From contig JALQTG010000115.1 in the NCBI GenBank assembly GCA_023264075.1, forward strand, positions 1 to 19,577: a stretch of DNA of 19,577 nucleotides. The letters are read 5' to 3'. The position numbers were made by a program, and so were the translations under genes. Position 1 is the first letter of the stretch, and every line of letters begins with the position of its first letter. Below, one piece after another: positions 1-8,340 of the stretch. The notes below the pieces were generated by a model. That model was not told the DNA's origin and did not search any database. It worked only from the letters and a program-made list of their open reading frames with translations. This DNA is from Crocinitomicaceae bacterium (lineage in GTDB: Bacteria > Bacteroidota > Bacteroidia > Flavobacteriales_D > Crocinitomicaceae).

Positions 1-479
1 TCTAACTCTTTAAAGTTTACGTTTGAAATAGAATCTACTTCAATGCCCCCATCAAGAATAAGAGGTCTACGACCTCCTGCGTCTGGCTTGTAACGTGCCT
101 GCCAAGACATGAGCATACGCTCTTTAATTTTCTCGGAAAGAGTATTAGGGCTTTTAAGCACAAGTCCTGGAACTGCACCGTTCTTAAAAAAGTTATCTTG
201 AAAAGCTCTCATGCTTGTCATTAACTTCATAGTACGAAGGGCAGGGCTTAGACGAGGAACGCCTCTATAAATAGAATAGAAAGAATTTTCCTTAACATGA
301 ATAATCTCACTAGGAGAATACGTTATTTTCTCGTTAAAAGTAAATTTTTCAATATAAGTAGTATCACTTGCATGAATAATCATTTTATCTGCTGGAAGAT
401 GGTATAGATGTACTCCATCAAAATAAATAAATATATTTCCATCCAATATTAAATCAATAATACAGTTTCTACGAAAAGT
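1..479 (-). CDS. Phage portal protein, internal fragment (HK97/PBSX type)
   Basis: An uninterrupted minus-strand reading frame runs from about base 479 to the left edge, roughly 159 residues, with no stop; both ends of the gene are absent. The order of conserved elements is that of tailed-phage portal proteins (Phage_portal family): FRRNCIIDLILDGN followed by IYF near the N-terminal side, SEIIHVKEN in the middle, then RGVPRLSPALR, an amphipathic helix, FFKNGAVPGLVL, a helix ending MSWQARYK, and RPLILDGGIEVDSIS. Portals form the dodecameric ring at the capsid vertex through which DNA is packaged and ejected. The same frame stays open through the antisense of the neighbouring peptidase, but recognisable portal sequence ends around 480-503. 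No other phage gene is visible. Family assignment is by motif recognition; the fragment clearly does not belong with the housekeeping genes that follow. Confidence 0.82.
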
Positions 480-1193
480 ATTTATGCGTGGAGTATAGAC
501 TTTTTTAAGCTGCAAGAAGGAGATAAATTTGTCGTTGTTTACGAAGAAAAATCCATTGACGGTGTGGCGTATGGGGTTGGAGAGATTAAGTATACCTGGT
601 TTGAGCACAGTGGTTCTGGTAAGTATGCGTTTCTATATACAACGGATTCATCCAACAATATGAAGGGGTATTATGATGAGCAAGCACGCGAAATGAAGCG
701 CCCATTTTTGATGTCTCCTGTAAAATTCGCACGCATGACATCTGCTTATAATTTGAATAGAATACACCCTATCTACAAACAAAAACGCGCACATCTTGGT
801 ACGGATTACGCTGCACCAACAGGTACGCCAATTCTTGCAACAGCCGATGGAACGGTGATTAAAGCATCACGCAGCGGAGGAAATGGTATTTATGTAAAAC
901 TTCGTCACAATTCCGTGTATGAAACACAATACCTTCACATGAGTAAGCATGGAGAAGGTATACGCGAAGGAGTGCGTGTTCGGCAAGGACAAGTGATTGG
1001 GTACGTCGGTTCAACAGGTGCTGCAACAGGCCCACATGTGTGTTACCGCTTTTGGAAAAACGGAAAGCAAGTCGACCATCGCGCTGAAAAATTCCCCAAT
1101 TCGGAACCAATGAAGAAAGAGTTGATACCAGACTATTTGAAGTATATTGAAACGCCAAAAAATAAACTAGACGAAGTTATTGCTAACTTTTAA
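480..1193 (+). CDS. M23 family metallopeptidase, 5' truncated
   Basis: Zinc endopeptidase of the LytM/M23 family, expected to cut peptidoglycan cross-links in the periplasm. The in-frame sequence is family-like from IYAWSIDFFKLQEGDKF (about base 480) onward, upstream of the first formal start (GTG at 564), so the gene is not really starting there: the signal peptide and N-terminal half typical of these roughly 400-residue Bacteroidota proteins are missing and phage portal sequence lies in their place. The catalytic domain is complete: HLGTD (first zinc ligands H and D), YLHMS (catalytic histidine), and TGPHVCYRFWKNG at the C-terminal side. In the last motif the usual HxH reads HVC, so cysteine sits at the final zinc-ligand position. 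The gene converges on the YgiQ gene with 10 bases between them. It is probably non-functional as it stands in this window, or only looks truncated because of an assembly join. Confidence 0.85.
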   Translation: MYAWSIDFFKLQEGDKFVVVYEEKSIDGVAYGVGEIKYTWFEHSGSGKYAFLYTTDSSNNMKGYYDEQAREMKRPFLMSPVKFARMTSAYNLNRIHPIYKQKRAHLGTDYAAPTGTPILATADGTVIKASRSGGNGIYVKLRHNSVYETQYLHMSKHGEGIREGVRVRQGQVIGYVGSTGAATGPHVCYRFWKNGKQVDHRAEKFPNSEPMKKELIPDYLKYIETPKNKLDEVIANF

Positions 1194-1203
1194 CCAGTTA
1201 TTA

Positions 1204-3135
1204 CTATCCCTTATTGCGTTTGTTTTTCTCTTTTTCCCTTCGCTCGGCAAGCCATCTAGGAACAGGCTTACTTCCGTGAGAAGACTTTGGGTTTGTTTGG
1301 CTACCCTCGTCTAATAACTTCGTTATCAATTCTGGTCGTTTTGCTTTTTTCAATTGTGCGCGGATCCAATTTTGATTCTCTTTCTTATACCAAAAAAAGA
1401 AGCGGTGTTGATTTTGCTTCTGATCACGCGTTTTGGCGGTATAAACAGGTTTTAAGGTATAAGGATGAACCCCTGCATAATAGATAACTGTGGCAACCGT
1501 CATAGGCGTCGGCGTAAAGTCTTGCACTTGCTCCAGCTGAAAGCCCATATCTTTCGTTTCTGCTGCTAAATTCGCCATATCCTGCTCTTCACACCCTGGG
1601 TGCGAGGAAATAAAATAGGGAATCAATTGCTGCTTTAATCCGTGTTTGGCTTGGATTTTATCGTACTTTTCTTTGAACGAATGGAAATGTTTGAATGAAG
1701 GTTTGCGCATTATTCGCAACGTGTCGTCACTGGTATGTTCAGGAGCAACTTTTAAGCGACCACTAACGTGTCTGGTAACCACTTGTTCAATATATTCATC
1801 ATGGTTGCCGTCTTCGTTGTTTTTGTTGAATTCATCCACCAATAGATCATACCGAATTCCAGACCCTACAAACGCTTTTTTTACCTTAGGATTAGCATCA
1901 ATTTTACGATAGAGCTGTGTCATATCGCTGTGATTGGTATCTAAATTACTACAAATAACGGGATGAATACAACTTGGGCTCGTACACTTGGCACAAATGG
2001 CCTCGTCCTTCCCCTTCATTCGGTACATATTGGCCGAAGGACCACCAATGTCTGAAATATACCCTCTGAAGTCGGGGTCTTGAGTTACTTGCTCAACTTC
2101 TCGTAAAATAGATGCTTCGCTGCGTGAAGCAATGAACTTTCCTTGATGCGCAGAAATCGTGCAAAAACTGCATCCTCCGAAACATCCACGATGTGTGTTT
2201 ACGGAGAACTTAATCATATCGAACGCCGGAATTGCTCCTCTTTTTTTGTACTTCGGGTGTGGCATCCGGGTGTACGGCAAATCGAATGATTGATCTATTT
2301 CTCCTTCCTCCATTGTTTTATAAGGAGGATTAATGATAAGTGTCTGCTCCCCAATCGACTGAGTTATCCGATTGGCTTGCCATTTATTCGACTCAACTTC
2401 CACAATTTTAAAGTTGGCCGCGTATTTCAATTTATCTTCTAAACATACTTCATGTGAAGCAAGCTCCACGGTTTCCCAGTTTTTGTTTTTAGGTAATTCC
2501 TCTGTTTTTGGTTGAAGAAATGCGGTTTGTTTAATTGTTTTTAACGACTGGAACGGCACCCCTTTTTTTAATAGCTGGAGGATTTCTCGAAGTGGTTGGT
2601 CGCCCATCCCATACACAAGCATGTCTGCTTTTGAATCAACCAAAATACTGGGCATCAACTGATCACTCCAATAATCATAATGAGTGACACGTCTCAACGA
2701 CGCCTCAATTCCTCCAATCAATACAGGAACTTCCGGAAAGAGTTGCTTCAGAATTTTGGAGTATGTAATGGTTGCGTAATCAGGCCTAAACCCAGACTCA
2801 CCTCCTGCCGTATAAGCATCCGTTGATCGCAATCGTTTATTCGCTGTGTAGTGGTTCACCATGGAGTCCATACAGCCTGCAGTAACACCAAAAAAGTACT
2901 TGGGCTTTCCGAACTTTTTAAAGTCGCGGAGGTCGTCTTTCCAGTTCGGTTGAGCTACAATTGCTACGCGAAACCCCTCATCCTCTATGATACGGCCGAT
3001 CACAGCTGTACCAAAAGACGGGTGGTCCACATAAGCATCCCCAGAAATTAACACAACGTCAATATCCTCCCAACCGCGCTTCTCGACTTCTTTCATTGTC
3101 AGCGGCAACCAATCTGTTATAGGCCTCAATTCCAT
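1204..3135 (-). CDS. YgiQ family radical SAM protein
   Basis: Large radical SAM protein (about 643 residues) of the YgiQ family; the reaction is unknown. An N-terminal domain (DVVLISGDAYVDHPSFG; LIGGIEASLRR) resembles cobalamin-type Rossmann folds of radical SAM enzymes. The 4Fe-4S motif is CFGGCSFC (C-x3-C-x2-C), followed by ISDIGGPSANMYRMKG and a second cysteine cluster CAKCTSPSCIHPVIC, which may bind metal. The C-terminal portion has HPGCEEQDM, FTPTPMT and YTAKTRDQKQNQHRFFFWY, typical of the family's C-terminal domain, and a very basic tail. A longer start at 3150 is possible, but homologs begin M-x-RPITDWLP, and the promoter -7 box lies at 3140-3147, inside that extension. I therefore place the start at the ATG at 3135. 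The gene appears monocistronic. Confidence 0.93.
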   Translation of the reverse strand: MELRPITDWLPLTMKEVEKRGWEDIDVVLISGDAYVDHPSFGTAVIGRIIEDEGFRVAIVAQPNWKDDLRDFKKFGKPKYFFGVTAGCMDSMVNHYTANKRLRSTDAYTAGGESGFRPDYATITYSKILKQLFPEVPVLIGGIEASLRRVTHYDYWSDQLMPSILVDSKADMLVYGMGDQPLREILQLLKKGVPFQSLKTIKQTAFLQPKTEELPKNKNWETVELASHEVCLEDKLKYAANFKIVEVESNKWQANRITQSIGEQTLIINPPYKTMEEGEIDQSFDLPYTRMPHPKYKKRGAIPAFDMIKFSVNTHRGCFGGCSFCTISAHQGKFIASRSEASILREVEQVTQDPDFRGYISDIGGPSANMYRMKGKDEAICAKCTSPSCIHPVICSNLDTNHSDMTQLYRKIDANPKVKKAFVGSGIRYDLLVDEFNKNNEDGNHDEYIEQVVTRHVSGRLKVAPEHTSDDTLRIMRKPSFKHFHSFKEKYDKIQAKHGLKQQLIPYFISSHPGCEEQDMANLAAETKDMGFQLEQVQDFTPTPMTVATVIYYAGVHPYTLKPVYTAKTRDQKQNQHRFFFWYKKENQNWIRAQLKKAKRPELITKLLDEGSQTNPKSSHGSKPVPRWLAERREKEKNKRNKG

Positions 3136-3139
3136 AGTG

Positions 3140-3171
3140 CAAAGGTACATTAAAGCTTTGAGGTTGCAAAA
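3140..3171 (-). promoter_or_regulatory. Bacteroidota-type promoter of the YgiQ gene
   Basis: Reading the minus strand, TTTTG (3167-3171) is followed by exactly 19 bases and then TACCTTTG (3140-3147), a perfect match to the Bacteroidota sigma consensus TTTG-N19-TAnnTTTG. Only four bases (CACT) separate the -7 box from the ATG at 3135, so the transcript would begin at or next to the start codon. This site decides against the longer start at 3150. Confidence 0.75.
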
Positions 3172-3255
3172 GCCAAAATGTATTGAGAAGGACAGTGGTG
3201 TTAAGAGAATATATTTTTTACCTTTACTTCATATGTCAATCACAAAGTAGAACCA

Positions 3256-4656
3256 ATGAAAATCAAATTCGCAGGAGCAGCAAAAACAGTTACAGGAAGT
3301 AAACACCTTATTGAATTATGGGATAATAAAAAGGTTTTGCTTGATTGCGGAATGTATCAAGGTCTTGGAAAGCAGACTTTTGAGCTAAATGATAACGATG
3401 TCATTGAGCCTACTGAATTAGATGCAATATTACTTTCTCATGCACATATTGATCATTCAGGACTGATTCCTAAATATGTTAAAGACGGCTTTGAAGGACC
3501 AATTTACTGTACAAAAGCCACGTTCGCGTTGTGTCAAATTATGCTACGAGATAGTGCGTTTATTCAAGAATTTGATGTGCGCTATTCCAATAAAAGAAAT
3601 AATCGCTCAGAAAAGGACGCATATGAGCCCCTCTATGAGCAAGAAGATGTTTCACAAGCGTTGGAACAGTTTGTTATCGTTGAAGAAAACGTCCAAACGG
3701 CAATCATAGATGGAATTAAAGCTACGTTTATTCCAAATGGTCATATTCTCGGAAGCGCAGCAATATATTTGGACATTGATGAGATTTCCGAAAAAACGTC
3801 GGTGCTCTTTACGGCAGACATTGGACGGTTCAACACGTCTCTTATTAAGGACCCTGAGATTCCGCCGTTTGCAGATATTTTGATTTGTGAATCTACATAT
3901 GGGGATCGACTGCACGATACTACGATTGATGCGGAACAGGCGATTTTAAATGCCATCATCTATACCGTCAAAGAAAAGAAAGGTAAGTTGATAATTCCAG
4001 CATTTAGTTTAGGTAGAACACAAGAAATTGTGTTTGCCTTGAACAAATTAGATTTACATGGATTGTTGCCAGAGATAAAAATATATGTTGACAGTCCACT
4101 AGCTGTTGATGCAACGGTAATCACCAAACAATTTAGTTATCTATTAAATAGTCAAGTACAGCGATTTATTGATTCTCGTTCAGATCCATTTGGTTTTGAG
4201 AAACTTACTTATGTAAAAAAGAAAGAAGATTCTCAAAAACTAAATACATCCAAAGAGCCGTGTGTAATTATTTCTGCCGCTGGAATGGCGGATGCAGGAA
4301 GAGTCAAACATCACATTTTTCATGGAATTGAGAATGCCCGAAATACAATTCTTTTTGTAGGGTACGCTGAACCGAACTCTCTGGGGGGTAAGCTGCAGCG
4401 TGGAGAGAAGGAGGTGACCATTTTTGGGGAGTCAAAAAGAGTGGAGGCGGAAATAAAAGTAGTTTCTTCTCTCAGCGCACACGGGGATTACAAAGAAATG
4501 ATTAGCTACTTAAAGAATCAAGACCCTTCTAAAGTTAGAAAATTGTTTTTGGTTCATGGTGAGGAGAAAGTGATTGAAAACTACGCTGGTAGATTGAGAA
4601 AAATTGGCTATAGGGATGTTGTTATTCCTGAGCGCGGTGAATCTTTTGAGCTATAA
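3256..4656 (+). CDS. MBL-fold beta-CASP ribonuclease (RNA-metabolising metallohydrolase)
   Basis: Metallo-beta-lactamase fold hydrolase with a beta-CASP domain, the family of CPSF73/Ysh1-like and RNase J-like RNA nucleases; expected to act on RNA in the cytoplasm, target unknown. Visible motifs in order: SHAHIDHSG (residues 61-69, metal-binding HxHxDH), NGHILGSA (third metal histidine, around 160), FTADIGR (bridging aspartate), ESTYGDR (motif A), then the beta-CASP insert with IPAFSLGRTQE and ISAAGMADAGRVKHHI (motif B), and LSAHGDY (motif C histidine) before the terminal VHGEE segment of the RNA-specificity domain. The 466-residue length is normal. All metal ligands are present. It is first in a unit with a lipoprotein and a membrane protein; the next start overlaps its stop by one base (TAATG). 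A weak -7-like TACCTTTA lies at 3219-3226. The start is the only sensible ATG. Confidence 0.92.
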   Translation: MKIKFAGAAKTVTGSKHLIELWDNKKVLLDCGMYQGLGKQTFELNDNDVIEPTELDAILLSHAHIDHSGLIPKYVKDGFEGPIYCTKATFALCQIMLRDSAFIQEFDVRYSNKRNNRSEKDAYEPLYEQEDVSQALEQFVIVEENVQTAIIDGIKATFIPNGHILGSAAIYLDIDEISEKTSVLFTADIGRFNTSLIKDPEIPPFADILICESTYGDRLHDTTIDAEQAILNAIIYTVKEKKGKLIIPAFSLGRTQEIVFALNKLDLHGLLPEIKIYVDSPLAVDATVITKQFSYLLNSQVQRFIDSRSDPFGFEKLTYVKKKEDSQKLNTSKEPCVIISAAGMADAGRVKHHIFHGIENARNTILFVGYAEPNSLGGKLQRGEKEVTIFGESKRVEAEIKVVSSLSAHGDYKEMISYLKNQDPSKVRKLFLVHGEEKVIENYAGRLRKIGYRDVVIPERGESFEL

Positions 4657-5654
4657 TGAAAAGAACTGGTGTCATATTTTTATCCTGTGTTTTTTGGGTT
4701 TCTTGCTCGGATGAAGTAACTCAGGAAGTTGAGAAAGAGCAGATTGAATTTACAGAGGAAGACGTAATTCATCCCTTGACTTTTTCTGAACCAAACCTCT
4801 TTAATGTTAGTTTCCCCAATTGGTTTAATCCAGCAATGGTTGCTGAAAAAGCAATTGATTCAGTATACTTAGATGTGTATTTGTTGGACTGGAAAACGGA
4901 TTCGACGTTTAAAAAAGAGTTAGATTATTCCTTCGCCTATAATTTTACGAGGGAGGGCCACGTGAAGAAGGTACAATTTATTGACTACTATGAGCTGGCT
5001 CAGATATTCAAAGTTTCTTTTCTTTATCCTACTCCACCGGACTCTCTCGGGTACTCTTTACCTAGGATTGAAAAGGTGAAGAGTTCGCGTGTGGGCAAAA
5101 AGGGCGCACAACTTTTTCGAACGGCATCCGATTTACAGAGGTTTGATCGTTTAGAGTTCAAAGTGGGGCCTATTGGATCGTTGAATTTTGTGAACACAAC
5201 ATCTATAGAAAAAGAAACGCATATTTACATTTCCAACGCTGAAAATCAAAACATTCTGTTTGTGGACAAACTTGAAACAAACAAAGAAGATATTTTTTAT
5301 TACGGATTACCACTGCAATATGAAAAAGCGTTTGGTTTAACAGATTTAGTAAATGAAGATGTCCTTGCTGAATTTAAGTTTTATGAAAACACCTCCTTTC
5401 CCAGTGGAGATAAACGAAGTGAACAAGGGTTGAACCTAAAGGGAACATATGTTTATAGTCCAAAAGGATTGTGGTTGGCAAAGAACGATAGTGTTTTTAC
5501 GTCTACAGGTGATTTTGTAAAATTGCTATCAATGGAAATGGTACGTTCCGATATCGGCCTTCTGTCAGAGGTTAGGTTCTCAATTGGTGCAACACCTAAA
5601 GGTCTCCGGCTAAATAAAATAATTGAAGTTAACTATGTTTTTCTTAAAGACTGA
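4656..5654 (+). CDS. Hypothetical lipoprotein
   Basis: A protein of 332 residues that I do not recognise. The N-terminus is a lipoprotein signal: basic MKRTG, hydrophobic VIFLSCVFWV, then a lipobox ending in VSC with cysteine 17 followed by Ser-Asp and an acidic stretch (EEVEKEQIEFTEED-like). The remainder is rich in aromatic and beta-forming residues and contains no cysteine cluster or repeat, consistent with a periplasm-facing beta domain anchored in a membrane. The start overlaps the stop of the RNA nuclease gene by one base and the downstream membrane-protein gene starts 5 bases after the stop, so co-transcription and translational coupling are likely. Position between them gives no clear functional hint; a role with the downstream membrane protein is the more natural guess. 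Confidence 0.8.
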   Translation: MKRTGVIFLSCVFWVSCSDEVTQEVEKEQIEFTEEDVIHPLTFSEPNLFNVSFPNWFNPAMVAEKAIDSVYLDVYLLDWKTDSTFKKELDYSFAYNFTREGHVKKVQFIDYYELAQIFKVSFLYPTPPDSLGYSLPRIEKVKSSRVGKKGAQLFRTASDLQRFDRLEFKVGPIGSLNFVNTTSIEKETHIYISNAENQNILFVDKLETNKEDIFYYGLPLQYEKAFGLTDLVNEDVLAEFKFYENTSFPSGDKRSEQGLNLKGTYVYSPKGLWLAKNDSVFTSTGDFVKLLSMEMVRSDIGLLSEVRFSIGATPKGLRLNKIIEVNYVFLKD

Positions 5655-5659
5655 GTAGG

Positions 5660-7222
5660 TTGAGGGTTCAAGGGATATATTTTGTTGTAACGCTAATTAC
5701 TGGGTTGGTTGTTCAACTTGTTCCCCACATAGGCTGGCAATTGGAATATTTGCCAGGGGATTTAGGGGACACTCGGTTTAACTTATTTATACTCGAACAT
5801 GGTAAACAATATCTTTTTGGGGAGGTTGACAATTATTGGAGCGCAGGGTTTATGTACCCAGAACCAGAGGTTATTTCTTTATCAGACAATCTATTAGGAA
5901 CAGCACCTATTTATGCAGTGTTTCGGTTATTTGGCGCGTCAATATTTACGAGTTTTCAACTTTGGACGATTGTTTTGGGGATACTAAATTTTAGTAGTGC
6001 ATATGCGTTGTTGCAGAAGCTCTTGAAAGCTCCGTTAGCTTCCGCTTTGGGGGCATATGTTTTCGCTTTTTCTGTGGGTTTGGCCGCCCAAATGAATCAT
6101 GCACAACTTTATCCACGTTTTGCTATTCCGTTGTCGATGTTTTTTTTGATTATCTGGATTGAGAAAAAAAAGTGGGTTTATTTTATGTTGTCGCTTTCCC
6201 TTGTCGTTTACCAGTTTTACTGTGGTATTTACCTTGGGTTTATGCTCGTAATTCCTTTTGCGGCCGTAGGAATAAATTATGGTTGGAAAGAGCGAAAAGC
6301 GCTGTTTGCTGCTCTTCAGCCTCCCCGACAAATGATGTTATATACGCTCGCTATTGTGTTAAACGTTGTTGGTTTATTGGTTTTGTTTCTTCCGTATTTG
6401 CGCAGGGCAAAAACAAGCGCGTTGTTTGATTATTCTCAGATAGTGGGTTCACTCCCAACGCCAATGAGTTATGTTTCCGCTCCTCCAGGAACGTTAGCCC
6501 ATGAATATTTGGTTTCCACAACTAGCCATTACTCTGCATTTTGGGACCATTGGATTTTTCCTGGATGGCTCGCCTTGGGCGCCTTTGTATTTGTTGCTGT
6601 GCGCCTGTTTGTAAGGCCAACTTATTTTAGATGGACACGACCAAATCGTAGTTTTGTGATTGCCGGTGTTATTACTTGGTTCGTTTTTCTTCGATGGGGA
6701 GAGGCATCCCTTTATTATTTTGTTCAATTGTTTCCCGGGTTTTCCGCTATGCGTTCATTGACCCGAATTATTAACATTGAACTCCTTTTCTTTGGCCTTT
6801 CTTTGGGTATCTTGGTTGTAATCCTCGTACAAAAAACAACTGTCAAATGGAGACCCTATGCTTTTCTATTCTCTTTGACCCTCTTGGTGTTGGATAATTA
6901 TGTTAATCCCGATTCGGTGTTGAGAACGTCAAAATCGGTGTTTATTGAGCGTCACAATGAAATGACGGCAAAACTTGAGCATCTTTCTAAGGGAACGGTT
7001 ATTTCTTATGAACCTGCAGAAATAGACGAACCGATTGCTCACATACAATTAGATGTAATGCTCGCCGCACAGTCATTAAAATTGAAGTCTGTAAACGGTT
7101 ATTCTGGATCCGCCCCGTTAGGTTTTCACAAGTATTGGGTTCTGCCTAATGAGGAAAATAGACTGTTCTATTTTGAACGGTTTGACCGGTACAAGTTGAA
7201 AGAGGTGGTTGTTATTCAGTAG
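5660..7222 (+). CDS. Polytopic membrane protein, possibly GT-C-type glycosyltransferase
   Basis: A 520-residue inner-membrane protein with about 10-12 hydrophobic segments across residues 5-415 and a soluble C-terminal domain of about 100 residues (starting near SVFIERHNEMTAKLEHL). The first extracytoplasmic loop carries the acidic stretch YLPGDLGDTRFNLFILEH and later WSAGFMYPEPEVISLSDNLLG. Acidic residues in the first loop and this overall layout are typical of GT-C lipid-phospho-sugar glycosyltransferases and of YfhO-like proteins; this is inference from topology, not a clear motif match. Translation appears to start at TTG 5660, just after AGTAGG, since no ATG lies near the 5' end. It is the third gene of the unit beginning at 3256 and converges on a GT4 gene, with a FemAB-like/GT2 pair beyond, which supports a glycan-related role. 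Confidence 0.8.
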   Translation: MRVQGIYFVVTLITGLVVQLVPHIGWQLEYLPGDLGDTRFNLFILEHGKQYLFGEVDNYWSAGFMYPEPEVISLSDNLLGTAPIYAVFRLFGASIFTSFQLWTIVLGILNFSSAYALLQKLLKAPLASALGAYVFAFSVGLAAQMNHAQLYPRFAIPLSMFFLIIWIEKKKWVYFMLSLSLVVYQFYCGIYLGFMLVIPFAAVGINYGWKERKALFAALQPPRQMMLYTLAIVLNVVGLLVLFLPYLRRAKTSALFDYSQIVGSLPTPMSYVSAPPGTLAHEYLVSTTSHYSAFWDHWIFPGWLALGAFVFVAVRLFVRPTYFRWTRPNRSFVIAGVITWFVFLRWGEASLYYFVQLFPGFSAMRSLTRIINIELLFFGLSLGILVVILVQKTTVKWRPYAFLFSLTLLVLDNYVNPDSVLRTSKSVFIERHNEMTAKLEHLSKGTVISYEPAEIDEPIAHIQLDVMLAAQSLKLKSVNGYSGSAPLGFHKYWVLPNEENRLFYFERFDRYKLKEVVVIQ

Positions 7223-7285
7223 AAGAACTCAATTACTTCAATAAAGAAATGATTATTTCTTTTTCTCGTTCCCAATTGAGTTCTT
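7223..7285. terminator. Nested hairpin between convergent genes, likely bidirectional terminator
   Basis: A perfect 12-base inverted repeat (AAGAACTCAATT at 7223-7234 and its complement at 7274-7285) encloses a second perfect hairpin: AAAGAAAT (7243-7250), loop GATT, ATTTCTTT (7255-7262), followed by TTCTC. The left arm starts directly after the stop codon of the membrane-protein gene. Most of the structure lies inside the last codons of the opposing GT4 gene, which ends at 7233. Confidence 0.55.
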
Positions 7286-8315
7286 GATGGGCGATCTTAC
7301 AATTCTGAGAAAGGCGTAATAACTCCTGTTCATCAGATAGCATTTCCTGAAGAGTCACGGCGATTTTTTGCGGAGTAATTGATTCGATAGTTTTTCCTAG
7401 ACCATACTGCTTTACGAGCTTCGTTGTTTCAGGAAGTGCTGATACTAAAACAGGAATGCCATTTTTGATATAATCAAAGATCTTATTTGGTAGTGAGTAA
7501 TGATAACTCATGGAATCACCTTTTTCTAAACTTACGCCTATGGTTGCCGTTTGAGTTAGCGCATCTAGTTGCTCGAACGGTACTTTTCCCAGAAGTTGAA
7601 CTTTTTCGGATAATTCGTTTACCAAAACAAGTCGTTCAACCTCCTGAAACACATCACCATCGCCAATAACGATCAGTTTTGCATGGTAGATGTCTTTCAT
7701 CGCGAGCACTAACTCTTCTACTCCCCGATTCATATTAACAGCCCCTTGGTAGAGAATAATTTTGTTTACCAATGCTAGCGAGTGTTTCACATCCTTTCTT
7801 AAGGGCAAATTGCGTAAAACATGAACGTGCACACCATACTTCTTGGAATAATGCGTTGCAATAGGCTCGCTAACTGTAAATACGGTCCTTAACTTTGGAA
7901 ATATCTTACGTTCAATTCTTGTCCAAAAGCGCTTCACAAAAGGACGGTTCGACAGCTCTGGAACTTCCGTGAACAGTTCGTGTGAATCATAAACCAAGTT
8001 GGTTTTTTTAACTTTTGAATACATAAACCCTGCCCATAGTGTATCCAAATCTACCGACCAAACTAGGTCGAACCGACGGAATAATAAAAACCAAAAAAGT
8101 CGGATATTGTGGTTCGCATAGAACAAAAACCCCTTGTTAAAGAGCAGTTGAAAGCGCTTTGTTCTATACGTTCGCTCTAGTGGCACACTGTTTTTCAAGC
8201 GTCTTCCAACTAATAAAACGTCATATCCCAGCTCTTGGAGCGTAAGCGCAACCTTATGGACGCGTTGATCTGTTGACAAGTCGTTGGTGACAGTTATTAT
8301 GGCTCTCTTAGACAA
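7233..8315 (-). CDS. GT4-type glycosyltransferase (GT-B fold)
   Basis: Cytoplasmic retaining glycosyltransferase of the GT4 family, 360 residues, transferring a sugar from a nucleotide donor to an unknown acceptor, presumably a surface glycan. The N-terminal Rossmann half begins RAIITVTNDLSTDQRVHKVA, an arrangement common in Bacteroidota GT4 enzymes, and includes YDSHELFTEVPEL. The C-terminal half has ILYQGAVNMNRGVEELV, LIVIGDGD (donor-binding region) and SLPNKIFDYIKNGIPVLVS, where the usual catalytic E-x7-E motif region would lie. Length is normal. The start is TTG at 8315: upstream in frame there are only ATT, ACT and then a stop (TAA), so no ATG start exists. The gene stands alone on the minus strand between two plus-strand glycan-type units, and its 3' end overlaps the nested hairpin shared with the convergent membrane-protein gene. 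Confidence 0.9.
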   Translation of the reverse strand: MSKRAIITVTNDLSTDQRVHKVALTLQELGYDVLLVGRRLKNSVPLERTYRTKRFQLLFNKGFLFYANHNIRLFWFLLFRRFDLVWSVDLDTLWAGFMYSKVKKTNLVYDSHELFTEVPELSNRPFVKRFWTRIERKIFPKLRTVFTVSEPIATHYSKKYGVHVHVLRNLPLRKDVKHSLALVNKIILYQGAVNMNRGVEELVLAMKDIYHAKLIVIGDGDVFQEVERLVLVNELSEKVQLLGKVPFEQLDALTQTATIGVSLEKGDSMSYHYSLPNKIFDYIKNGIPVLVSALPETTKLVKQYGLGKTIESITPQKIAVTLQEMLSDEQELLRLSQNCKIAHQELNWEREKEIIISLLK

Positions 8316-8332
8316 AATAGTTTAAAATAATG

Positions 8333-8340
8333 TACTTTTG
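8333..8340 (+). promoter_or_regulatory. Candidate -7 box upstream of the FemAB-like/GT2 pair
   Basis: TACTTTTG matches TAnnTTTG and lies in the 102-base divergent gap ahead of the FemAB-like gene. No convincing TTTG box is found 19 bases upstream, so this is tentative. It would leave an untranslated leader of about 70 bases containing a GAGGTG-preceded 16-codon ORF (8360-8410). Confidence 0.35.

Noticed and set aside
1..479. A complete prophage at the left end
   Set aside because: Only one partial phage gene is seen, with no integrase, attachment site or other phage gene; everything to the right is chromosomal housekeeping or envelope genes.
859..1158. 99-codon minus-strand ORF inside the M23 catalytic domain
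   Set aside because: Antisense of a clearly conserved domain, with no promoter or recognisable product.
1194..1203. Terminator between the M23 and YgiQ genes
   Set aside because: Only a 5-base dyad (TAACT/AGTTA) is present; too weak to claim.
3136..3150. Five-residue N-terminal extension of the YgiQ protein (MYLCT)
   Set aside because: The promoter -7 box lies within it and homologs start at the next methionine.
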